This document shows positions 1-5,021 of a stretch of 7,640 nucleotides of DNA, piece after piece. The translations under genes and the position numbers were made by a program. The notes under the pieces are model-generated. The model saw nothing but the letters and a program-made list of their open reading frames with translations. It was not told where the DNA came from and made no database searches. Source of the stretch: Patescibacteria group bacterium (GTDB lineage: Bacteria > Patescibacteriota > Minisyncoccia > Phycocordibacterales > UBA6065). Each line of letters starts with the position of its first letter. The first letter of the stretch is position 1. The DNA lies in assembly GCA_028866595.1 (NCBI GenBank), contig JAGWHV010000038.1:1-7640 (forward strand), read 5' to 3'.

Positions 1-1262
1 AAGAGCCAGTTGATGAACTGCCAGGCAGTCCGCCAGCCGGCCATCTTGTGGATGTGGGCTTTGGTGTGCCGCTGCTTGCCGGAGACTTCGACACGGACGC
101 CGTCGAGGAGGAGAGAATACTGACTTCCCTTCTTCTCGAATGACCCCGGGACCAGAGCGATCGACCGTTCCTTGCCTTCGTGATCGAAGACCAGTTCCGG
201 ATGCGGGAATTTGAATCGAAGGTACTCTTTGTTCTCGCGGAGCTTCTTGCCCCAGACCGAATCGGGCCGCCGATTCATCTGGTCGATGAGCAGGAACAGA
301 GCCTGACGGCCTTCATTGGACCATCCGGCCAACTCCCCCACCCTGCGGCGAGCGAAACGCCCCTGGCCGTCGACGAAGACGCCGAGATACTTGCGGAGCT
401 TTGCTTTTTTCTCGAACCGACGAATGTCCTGGATGACCGAGATGAGCCGGGCCGCGATGGCAGGGCCGCACCCTTCGACATCGCTGAGGACCTTCTGCCA
501 GATCTCGGTCTCCGACACGGCTTTGGCGAGCTCACGATCAGCCCGGGCTTCCTCCTTGCGGAGATTCTCCGAGATGACGTCACTGGCCTTGACCTTGTCG
601 AACGCCTCTTCGATCGCGCCTTCGGGGAAAAGCCCGTCGGGCGAGCAGAAGATCCGACCGATGTAGCTTTGACGGAGCCGCTGGTCGCAGCCTATCCGAG
701 CCTTCATGGTGTCGACGCGCAAGCGTTGGAGCTCGCGGACGCGGACGATCTGACGGTCGCGCACGTACACAGGCGTGAAGAGCTCTCGTCGGAGGTGGAT
801 GAGCGCCGCCAAGAGGCCGGCGTCACCCGTCATATCGTCGCTGCCGCGCTCGCGCTTGAGCAGGAACGGGGTGATCCGGGCCACCCAGACATTCTGAAGC
901 TTCTCGCCTTGGCGCGACAGCGCGAATGCGAGTCGGTCGCCGAGACCGCCGAGGGACAAAGCGACGGTGTCGCCTGACCGGAGGCCTTCGTAACCTGCTG
1001 GGACTTCGACGGGATTGCCGTCTTCGCCCCGAACGATGTGGTGGTCGCGGAATTTCGAAACGTCTTCGCCCTGGACTGCCTTGCGGTAGCCCGTGGGATA
1101 GACGCCGAGGACAAAGTCGAGCTCCGCCTGCTCGTCTTCAAGGTCGTACGAGGCTTTCACCTCGCCGGGACCGATGATGACGACTTGAGTGGGCCGTGCT
1201 TCGCCGACAGCGGTCTGTTTGATCCGCGGCCGGATGCCGATATGCCGAGTATTTGCTTCCAT
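1..1262 (-). CDS. IS110-like (Tnp_20-type) transposase, C-terminus cut by window edge
   Basis: Reverse-complement translation from ATG at 1262 gives 420 codons without a stop, running off the window at base 1. The C-terminal part resembles the IS116/IS110/IS902 (Tnp_20) domain: a helix-hairpin-helix-like stretch at about residues 258-296 (VEGCGP, then IAARLISVIQDIRRF, then KLRKYLGVF), followed by GWSNEGRQALFLL (313-325), which lines up with the family's G-I-S-K-x-G-x-x-x-L motif. Residues 100-185 look like the second half of a RuvC-like DEDD domain (GDRLAFALSRQGE, then DDMTGDAGLLAAL at 142-154). The usual first Asp motif and the Glu motif are not recognisable: 49-60 reads DFVLGVYPTGYR and 101-110 reads ALSLGGLGDR. 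IS110 enzymes normally excise and insert circular elements using a bridge RNA encoded upstream of the gene; here the 628 nt upstream are a structured array. No strong Shine-Dalgarno is present, only AAAGG 10 nt before the ATG. Domain assignment is fairly sure; activity is not. Confidence 0.8.
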   Translation of the reverse strand, partial: MEANTRHIGIRPRIKQTAVGEARPTQVVIIGPGEVKASYDLEDEQAELDFVLGVYPTGYRKAVQGEDVSKFRDHHIVRGEDGNPVEVPAGYEGLRSGDTVALSLGGLGDRLAFALSRQGEKLQNVWVARITPFLLKRERGSDDMTGDAGLLAALIHLRRELFTPVYVRDRQIVRVRELQRLRVDTMKARIGCDQRLRQSYIGRIFCSPDGLFPEGAIEEAFDKVKASDVISENLRKEEARADRELAKAVSETEIWQKVLSDVEGCGPAIAARLISVIQDIRRFEKKAKLRKYLGVFVDGQGRFARRRVGELAGWSNEGRQALFLLIDQMNRRPDSVWGKKLRENKEYLRFKFPHPELVFDHEGKERSIALVPGSFEKKGSQYSLLLDGVRVEVSGKQRHTKAHIHKMAGWRTAWQFINWL

Positions 1263-1294
1263 TTCTGGATGCCTTTCTGTTTGGGTTTTGGTTG

Positions 1295-1339
1295 TGTCCG
1301 CAAGCGGACATGGTTTTGTTGTAGTCCTTTTGAGGGGAC
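1295..1339 (-). repeat. Two small hairpins ending the array before the transposase start
   Basis: On the minus strand GTCC (1339-1336) pairs with GGAC (1327-1324) over the 8-nt loop CCTCAAAA, identical to the S4 loop. Then TGTCCG pairs with CGGACA (1310-1305 with 1300-1295) over CTTG, a stable RNA tetraloop when closed by G-C as here. The 32 nt between this hairpin and the ATG at 1262 are A/C-rich and look unpaired, consistent with a free ribosome landing site. The four-pair hairpin alone is weak. Confidence 0.5.
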
Positions 1340-1354
1340 AAATTCAAAGAGCTG

Positions 1355-1413
1355 CGGCAGAGACAAGCTACTACTTGCGAATCGAATTCGAATGTAAGTC
1401 TTTGTCTCTGCCG
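1355..1413 (-). repeat. Array unit 7 (L7), 12-bp stem with 35-nt loop
   Basis: CGGCAGAGACAA (1413-1402 in minus-strand order) pairs perfectly with the segment 1366-1355, the longest stem of the array. The 35-nt loop holds an inner stem (1399-1394 with 1378-1373, one G-U pair) and the palindrome CGAATTCG at 1383-1390. It lies 10 nt beyond S6. Confidence 0.65.
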
Positions 1414-1423
1414 GGGAATCGCT

Positions 1424-1523
1424 TCCCTTCAAAACCGACTCGCGAGCGGGCTTTGAAGGGATCCTCATGCACGGACAAGCTGTCTTTTGATGAGCAGTCC
1501 GCTCTAAGTCGCATGCATGAGGA
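1424..1523 (-). repeat. Array unit 6 (L6+S6), enlarged variant, 100 nt
   Basis: L6 is 62 nt, as long as L5: TCCTCATGCA (1523-1514) pairs with TGCATGAGGA (1471-1462), with an inner five-pair stem of 1501-1497 with 1476-1472. S6 abuts it: TCCCTTCAAA (1461-1452) pairs with TTTGAAGGGA (1433-1424) around an 18-nt loop that can fold into a small GC-rich hairpin. The long-then-short order is the same as in units 1-4, but the pieces are larger. Confidence 0.65.
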
Positions 1524-1528
1524 AATGG

Positions 1529-1590
1529 TTCCTGTAAAAAGAACATCGTTTCATTTGGATACAACCGCCATTTTGTTCAATCTACAGGAA
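1529..1590 (-). repeat. Array unit 5 (L5), two-tier long-loop hairpin, 62 nt
   Basis: The outer stem pairs TTCCTGTA (1590-1583) with TACAGGAA (1536-1529). A symmetrical 4x4 internal loop follows, then an inner stem pairing GAACA (1578-1574) with TGTTC (1545-1541) around a 28-nt loop, the same size as in L1, L3 and L4. The loop centre reads TTGTATCCAA on the minus strand. No short S-type hairpin follows it, unlike units 1-4. Confidence 0.68.
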
Positions 1591-1596
1591 ATTGTT

Positions 1597-1661
1597 CCCG
1601 CGGTTTTGAGGCCGCGGGCGGAGACATTCGTCTTCTTGTACTCACTAATAATCTTGTCTCC
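1597..1661 (-). repeat. Array unit 4 (L4+S4), 65 nt
   Basis: L4 pairs GGAGACA (1661-1655) with TGTCTCC (1626-1620) around a 28-nt loop. After one base, S4 pairs CCCGCGG with CCGCGGG over the 8-nt loop CCTCAAAA (1611-1604). The same 8-nt loop recurs in the small hairpin at 1324-1339. The linker to L5 is 1596-1591. Confidence 0.72.
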
Positions 1662-1679
1662 AAATCTTACAAAGAACTT

Positions 1680-1744
1680 CCTGGGAGGTTGCCCTCCCAG
1701 GTGCCGACAGAACATGAATTGAAAACAAGTTCCTTTTTGTCGGC
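1680..1744 (-). repeat. Array unit 3 (L3+S3), 65 nt
   Basis: L3 pairs GCCGACA (1744-1738) with TGTCGGC (1709-1703) around a 28-nt loop whose minus-strand centre is TTGTTTTCAA, able to form a three-pair mini-hairpin. After one base, S3 pairs CCTGGGAGG with CCTCCCAGG over GCAA (1692-1689), a GNRA tetraloop. The linker to unit 4 is 18 nt (1679-1662), the longest in the array. Confidence 0.75.
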
Positions 1745-1752
1745 GAAATTGA

Positions 1753-1816
1753 CGTCCGCCGGAGCGGACGGAAGGACACCCCTGAACTTGTTTTTACACA
1801 AAGTCTCTTGTCCTTC
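1753..1816 (-). repeat. Array unit 2 (L2+S2), 64 nt
   Basis: L2 pairs GAAGGACA (1816-1809) with TGTCCTTC (1778-1771) around a 30-nt loop. S2 abuts it with no spacer: CGTCCGC pairs with GCGGACG over TCCG (1763-1760), a UNCG-type RNA tetraloop with the preferred C-G closing pair. The longer L2 is balanced by a shorter S2, so the unit length stays at 64-65 nt. The L2 loop contains an 11-nt stretch (1784-1794) exactly complementary to one in the L3 loop. The linker to unit 3 (1752-1745) contains CAATTTC. Confidence 0.75.
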
Positions 1817-1825
1817 AGAATTGGG

Positions 1826-1890
1826 CCTCTTTCGGGAATCGAAAGAGGGCTGACATATTTGGCTTTAATTACAGTTCAACAATTGTCAGC
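1826..1890 (-). repeat. Array unit 1 (L1+S1), 65 nt
   Basis: L1 pairs GCTGACA (1890-1884 on the minus strand) with TGTCAGC (1855-1849) around a 28-nt loop. S1 follows directly: CCTCTTTCG pairs with CGAAAGAGG over the 5-nt loop ATTCC (1839-1835). The minus-strand loop centre reads CTGTAATTAA, the weakest match to the loop motif shared by L1-L5. A 9-nt linker containing CAATTCT (1825-1817) leads to unit 2. Confidence 0.75.
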
Positions 1891-1925
1891 TACATTCTTA
1901 TATCACGCTTTCATATTCTGGTCAA
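1890..1925 (-). promoter_or_regulatory. Sigma70-type promoter for the hairpin array and transposase
   Basis: The minus strand has TTGACC (1925-1920), a 17-nt spacer and TATAAG (1902-1897), preceded by TGA so that it also makes an extended -10. Each hexamer differs from consensus at one position. Counting seven bases past the -10 puts the start at 1890, the first base of the L1 stem. That coincidence supports both the promoter and the RNA boundary. Confidence 0.65.
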
Positions 1926-1947
1926 GAGAACGATAATCTGCTATAGT
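1919..1947 (+). promoter_or_regulatory. Promoter of rnr, predicted leaderless transcript
   Basis: TATAGT (1942-1947) lies 17 nt after TGGTCA (1919-1924). The predicted start falls at about 1953-1956, on or next to the rnr ATG at 1956, and no Shine-Dalgarno can be seen, so translation is probably leaderless. The -35 box overlaps that of the divergent array promoter, so one polymerase binding may exclude the other. Confidence 0.55.
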
Positions 1948-1955
1948 ACTCACCA

Positions 1956-3947
1956 ATGAAACAGAAGACGTTCGTCGGTATCTTGTCGGTTAATTCCAAG
2001 GGGGTGGGCTTTGTAGGCGACCCGGCACTCGCCGGCGCTGATGGAAAGCCTGGCATCAAACCCGGCGCGAAGCGCGGCAAGAAAGAGGAAGACTACGAGA
2101 TCCAGCCCGAGGCGCTCCACACGGCCATGCACAAAGACGAGGTCGAGGTTAGGCCGCTCGGCGTCAAGAGCCGCTGGGGACGCGACCTGGCCGAGGTAGT
2201 CCGTATCGTAAAGCGCGACAAGATGCGCTTCGTCGGCGCTATCGAGGACGCCGCGAACGGCTTCGCCCTCGTGCCCGACGACAAACGCCTTTACAAGGAC
2301 ATCTACATCGCCCGTGCTGACGCGAAGGATCCGAACACCGGCAAGCTCGCGACCCACGGCGACAAAGTATACGCCGAGATCGTCGCCTGGGACGAAAAGA
2401 AAGGCTACCCCGAGGGCAAGGTCCTCGAGATCATAGGCCGCAAGGGCGAGCACAACGCCGAGATGCGCGCCATCGTCCTCGAGCGCGGACTCGCATACGA
2501 CTTCCCCGCCGCGGTCGTCGCCGAGGCCGAGGAGATCGAGCGGAACAAGGCCATCACGGACGCAGAGCGCAAACTTCGCCGCGACTTCAGCGACACTCCC
2601 ACGTTCACCATCGACCCAGTCGATGCAAAGGACTTCGACGACGCCATCTCGATGAAATTCTTCGACAACGGCACGTACGAGATCGGCGTGCACATCGCCG
2701 ACGTATCCCACTACGTCCGCGAGGGCACCGCGCTCGACCGCGAGGCCCGCTCGCGCGGATTTTCCGTATACCTCGTCGACCGCACCATCCCGATGCTCCC
2801 CGAGGTCCTCTCGAACGACGTCTGCTCGCTCAACCCGGACGAGGACAAGCTCACGTTCTCGTCCGTATTCGTCATGAACGACAAGGGCGAGGTCCTCAAC
2901 CGCTGGTTCGGCAAGTCGATCATCCGCTCGTGGAAGCGCTTTACATACGAGGGCGCCCAGGACGTCCTCGAGGGCAAATCGCATGAGCACCAAAAAGAGC
3001 TCATAAAGCTCAACGAGATCGCCAAAAAGCTACGCGAGAAAAAAGAAGAAGAAGGAGCCATCGATTTCGAGACCGACGAGGTCAAATTCGAGCTCGACCG
3101 CCTCGGCAAGCCGATCCGCGTGTACAAGAAGGTCCGCAAGGATGCCCACAAGCTCGTCGAGGAGTTCATGCTCCTCGCCAACCGCGAGGTCGCGCATTTC
3201 ATGTATCAGGCCGCAGAGAAGAACCGCGGCGCGTTCCTCTACCGCATCCACGACCAGCCCGTGACGGAAAAGATCGACAACCTCGCCATCCTCGTGCGCG
3301 CCATGGGCTACCACCTTCCCGTCGGCAAAAAGGGCGTCGCCGTCAGGGACCTCAAGCATCTCTTTAAACAGATCGAGGGCACGACCGAGGAGTCGCTCAT
3401 AAAAACTGCCGCCATCCGCTCGATGGCCAAGGCCGTCTACTCTACCCAGAATATCGGCCACTACGGCCTCGCGTTCGAGTACTATACGCATTTCACGTCG
3501 CCGATCCGCCGCTATGCCGACCTCATCGTCCATCGCCTGCTCCATCGCGAGCTCGTAAAGGGCAAGATCGCCGCCGGCGAGATGGCGAAATACGAAAAGA
3601 TCGCCCAAGACAACTCTGATAAAGAGATCAAAGCCGCCGAAGCCGAGCGCGCCTCCATCAAATACATGCAGGTCCAGTACATGAGCGAACGCGTCGGCCA
3701 GGTATTCGAGGGCACGATCAGCGGCGTCTCCGAATGGGGCATCTATGTCGAGGACAAAGAGACGAAATGCGAGGGCATGGTCAGGCTCAAGGATATGACG
3801 GACGACTACTACGTCTGGGACGAGAAAGCCTATGCTGTCGTCGGCGAGAAGACCGGCAAGAGATACAGCCTCGGCGATACGGTGAGATTCAAAGTCGTCG
3901 GCGCCGACCTCGAGAAGCGCACGCTCGACTACGCCATCGTTTCATAA
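1956..3947 (+). CDS. rnr: RNase R/VacB-family 3'-5' exoribonuclease
   Basis: This RNase II superfamily enzyme degrades RNA processively from the 3' end, including structured RNA, in the cytoplasm. The 663-residue protein starts directly in a cold-shock-like domain (KGVGFVGDP, 15-23) and lacks the N-terminal helix-turn-helix of E. coli RNase R. That first domain carries a Gly/Lys-rich insertion (about 26-46). The RNB catalytic centre is complete: IDPVDAKDFDDA at 219-230, with Asp220, Asp226, Asp228 and Asp229 as metal ligands, and TSPIRRYADLIVHR at 514-527. A C-terminal S1 domain spans about 580-660 (GQVFEGTISGVSEWGIYVED), and the long basic tail of E. coli RNase R is absent. The ATG at 1956 fits both the family's cold-shock start and the promoter spacing. 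The neighbouring gene on the right converges on it. RNase II is the alternative, but the sequence pattern favours RNase R. Confidence 0.93.
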   Translation: MKQKTFVGILSVNSKGVGFVGDPALAGADGKPGIKPGAKRGKKEEDYEIQPEALHTAMHKDEVEVRPLGVKSRWGRDLAEVVRIVKRDKMRFVGAIEDAANGFALVPDDKRLYKDIYIARADAKDPNTGKLATHGDKVYAEIVAWDEKKGYPEGKVLEIIGRKGEHNAEMRAIVLERGLAYDFPAAVVAEAEEIERNKAITDAERKLRRDFSDTPTFTIDPVDAKDFDDAISMKFFDNGTYEIGVHIADVSHYVREGTALDREARSRGFSVYLVDRTIPMLPEVLSNDVCSLNPDEDKLTFSSVFVMNDKGEVLNRWFGKSIIRSWKRFTYEGAQDVLEGKSHEHQKELIKLNEIAKKLREKKEEEGAIDFETDEVKFELDRLGKPIRVYKKVRKDAHKLVEEFMLLANREVAHFMYQAAEKNRGAFLYRIHDQPVTEKIDNLAILVRAMGYHLPVGKKGVAVRDLKHLFKQIEGTTEESLIKTAAIRSMAKAVYSTQNIGHYGLAFEYYTHFTSPIRRYADLIVHRLLHRELVKGKIAAGEMAKYEKIAQDNSDKEIKAAEAERASIKYMQVQYMSERVGQVFEGTISGVSEWGIYVEDKETKCEGMVRLKDMTDDYYVWDEKAYAVVGEKTGKRYSLGDTVRFKVVGADLEKRTLDYAIVS

Positions 3948-3971
3948 AAAAGCCCCGAAACGATCGGAGCT
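3946..3971 (-). terminator. Intrinsic terminator of the 140-residue gene, overlapping the rnr stop
   Basis: On the minus strand AGCTCCGA (3971-3964) pairs with TCGGGGCT (3958-3951), eight pairs with one G-U, and is followed by a U tract. It begins 10 nt past the stop of the minus-strand gene, and its U tract overlaps the rnr stop codon (3945-3947). No T tract follows on the plus strand, so it should terminate rnr poorly. Confidence 0.75.
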
Positions 3972-3981
3972 CGCTGATATC

Positions 3982-4404
3982 CTACCGTTCGGACAGCTGA
4001 GCGTCTTCAGCGTCTTCTTCGAGCTCGCGCTTGAGACCTCTAATGACTTCGACCCACAGGATGCGGTAATACTTCCTGTATTGCGGTCGGAGATCGAAAC
4101 CGACTCCGAACTCTTGGCGCTGTTCGGGTGACAGGCCTCCGATGATCTCATTGAACTTCTCGTCTCCGAACGGAGCTTGAAGAGCATGACTATCTACGGA
4201 GTACTCGCTTATAAAAAGCGTCTTGATACCCCGAAGCTCTTCGATAAGGGGCTTTTGGACATGGCAGAACATCGCGCTGACCTTCCGCTCGACTTCATCA
4301 GCGAGCGATCTGTCGTACGGCACATTGTTCTCGCCGCGCGCCTGATCCCTTATCTTGAGACGGGCTACCGCCCTCATAACCGAGTTGCATACATTTGCAT
4401 TCAT
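3982..4404 (-). CDS. Hypothetical protein, 140 residues
   Basis: I do not recognise this gene. It encodes a charged, apparently soluble protein without a signal peptide or membrane segment. It has a helical, acidic C-terminus (about 120-140) and a predicted helical stretch rich in Glu/Arg in the middle. Coding is supported by the terminator 10 nt after its stop, by a candidate promoter 35 nt before its start, and by its position in an otherwise unexplained gap. ATG at 4404 is taken as the start; ATG at 4377 (residue 10) is an alternative, and neither has a clear Shine-Dalgarno. It stands alone between two terminators, so it is probably a single-gene unit. It shows no obvious similarity by eye to its 136-residue neighbour. 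Confidence 0.65.
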   Translation of the reverse strand: MNANVCNSVMRAVARLKIRDQARGENNVPYDRSLADEVERKVSAMFCHVQKPLIEELRGIKTLFISEYSVDSHALQAPFGDEKFNEIIGGLSPEQRQEFGVGFDLRPQYRKYYRILWVEVIRGLKRELEEDAEDAQLSER

Positions 4405-4445
4405 AATTCATCGATTGTTGAAAGAACGAATGAAAGTCGGTTTTG

Positions 4446-4473
4446 ATGCTACAACTCTTCCCGAAAATGTAAA
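4446..4473 (-). promoter_or_regulatory. Candidate promoter of the 140-residue gene
   Basis: On the minus strand TTTACA (4473-4468), a 16-nt spacer and TAGCAT (4451-4446) lie between the upstream gene's terminator and this gene. The predicted leader is about 35 nt. The -35 is good, the -10 mediocre. Confidence 0.38.
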
Positions 4474-4498
4474 GGGCTGTAAGTACACACAGATAATG

Positions 4499-4527
4499 AA
4501 AAAGCCGCGAGATGTAAACCTCACGGC
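4499..4527 (-). terminator. Intrinsic terminator of the 136-residue gene
   Basis: On the minus strand GCCGTGAG (4527-4520) pairs with CTCGCGGC (4511-4504), eight pairs with one G-U, over an 8-nt loop, followed by five U. It lies 26 nt after the stop of the gene at 4554-4964. Confidence 0.75.
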
Positions 4528-4553
4528 AGAGCGGACGACCCACGATCCTTAAA

Positions 4554-4964
4554 TCAGCTCGCGAGTTTGAGGACAGGATCAGCCCGGAGCTCGGCGATTG
4601 CCGCGTTCCAGAACACATTGAGCGCCTCGACCTCGGCCGGTTCGTAACAAATCGGAACGAAGCCTTTCTCCTGCGAGACCTTGTCGCTCGGCCACATGGC
4701 AGCCGTCAGCTGGAGCTGAAAGCGCCGAATGACCAGATTGTAGGGAGCTTGATCGGGATCGCCGACATCGATCTCGCCCTCGGCGATCTCCGTCCACCAG
4801 TGCGAATAACGATCGCTCAGGTAGCGGACACCGTCGATCACCCGATGCATGATCGAGAGCACGGCCCGCTCTTCGAGTGGATTATCTCGGCTTTTAAGCC
4901 GAGTATAGACATCGCGGAAAAACTCCTCGAGTTCTTCCGAATCTTGCATAAATAAGAACTTCAT
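4554..4964 (-). CDS. Hypothetical protein, 136 residues
   Basis: I do not recognise this gene. The product looks soluble, mostly helical and rich in aromatic residues (for example HWWTEIAEGEIDVGD at about 54-68), with no signal peptide or membrane segment. The acidic N-terminal helix (about 8-20) and the Trp/Tyr-containing middle suggest a small folded domain rather than a random frame. A terminator directly downstream supports transcription. The start at ATG 4964 lies 57 nt beyond the smc stop with no clear terminator between, so it may be read from the smc promoter as well as from its own weak -10. An internal ATG at 4949 is the other possible start. No functional link to SMC can be read from the sequence. 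Confidence 0.68.
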   Translation of the reverse strand: MKFLFMQDSEELEEFFRDVYTRLKSRDNPLEERAVLSIMHRVIDGVRYLSDRYSHWWTEIAEGEIDVGDPDQAPYNLVIRRFQLQLTAAMWPSDKVSQEKGFVPICYEPAEVEALNVFWNAAIAELRADPVLKLAS

Positions 4965-4988
4965 CGTCCAGCATTAAAGCACAGTTTC

Positions 4989-4994
4989 AGTATA
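4989..4994 (-). promoter_or_regulatory. Candidate -10 box of the 136-residue gene
   Basis: TATACT on the minus strand sits in the 57-nt gap after smc, with a predicted 18-nt leader. No acceptable -35 is seen at 16-18 nt spacing, so this is weak. Confidence 0.28.
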
Positions 4995-5021
4995 CTAGCA
5001 AGTTTGAGTGGAGCTCGTGGG

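Larger units (their letters stand above)
1295..1890 (-). ncRNA. Structured multi-hairpin leader / candidate ncRNA upstream of the transposase
   Basis: A chain of about 14 stems, some 115 base pairs in total with no mismatch and no G-U in the main stems, fills nearly all of this gap between divergent genes. Read on the minus strand the order is: long-loop stem L1, short stem S1, linker, L2, S2, linker, L3, S3, linker, L4, S4, linker, L5, linker, L6, S6, linker, L7, then two small hairpins. The minus strand is favoured because three tight loops become known stable RNA tetraloops only in that direction (UCCG closed by C-G, GCAA closed by G-C, CUUG closed by G-C), and because a promoter predicts a start at 1890, the first base of L1. 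No U-tract terminator separates it from the transposase ATG, so it is either the 5' leader of that mRNA or processed from it. The position recalls the IS110 bridge RNA; the size and repetition do not. Function is unknown. Confidence 0.72.

Noticed and set aside
180..977. Plus-strand 265-codon open frame
   Set aside because: It is antisense to the transposase, whose minus-strand translation has recognisable domain motifs; this frame has none.
1189..1722. Plus-strand 177-codon open frame across the hairpin region, and the minus-strand frame 1157-1564
   Set aside because: Both run through perfect inverted repeats and out of frame across the transposase start; neither resembles a protein and the structure explains the sequence.
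1295..1890. CRISPR array
   Set aside because: Loops of 28 nt between repeated stems resemble spacers in length, but there is no shared repeat sequence and no cas gene is seen.
1295..1890. Integron attC sites
   Set aside because: Hairpins with varying sequence recall attC sites, but the conserved GTTRRRY/RYYYAAC ends, the extrahelical bases and the cassettes between sites are absent.
1295..1890. A row of transcription terminators
   Set aside because: Stems are strong, but none is followed by a clear U tract on the minus strand, and stacking so many terminators at fixed spacing makes little sense.
1950..2993. Minus-strand 347-codon open frame, and another at 3030-3608
   Set aside because: They are shadows of rnr caused by GC-rich codon use; composition is a Val/Leu/Asp repeat pattern without motifs.
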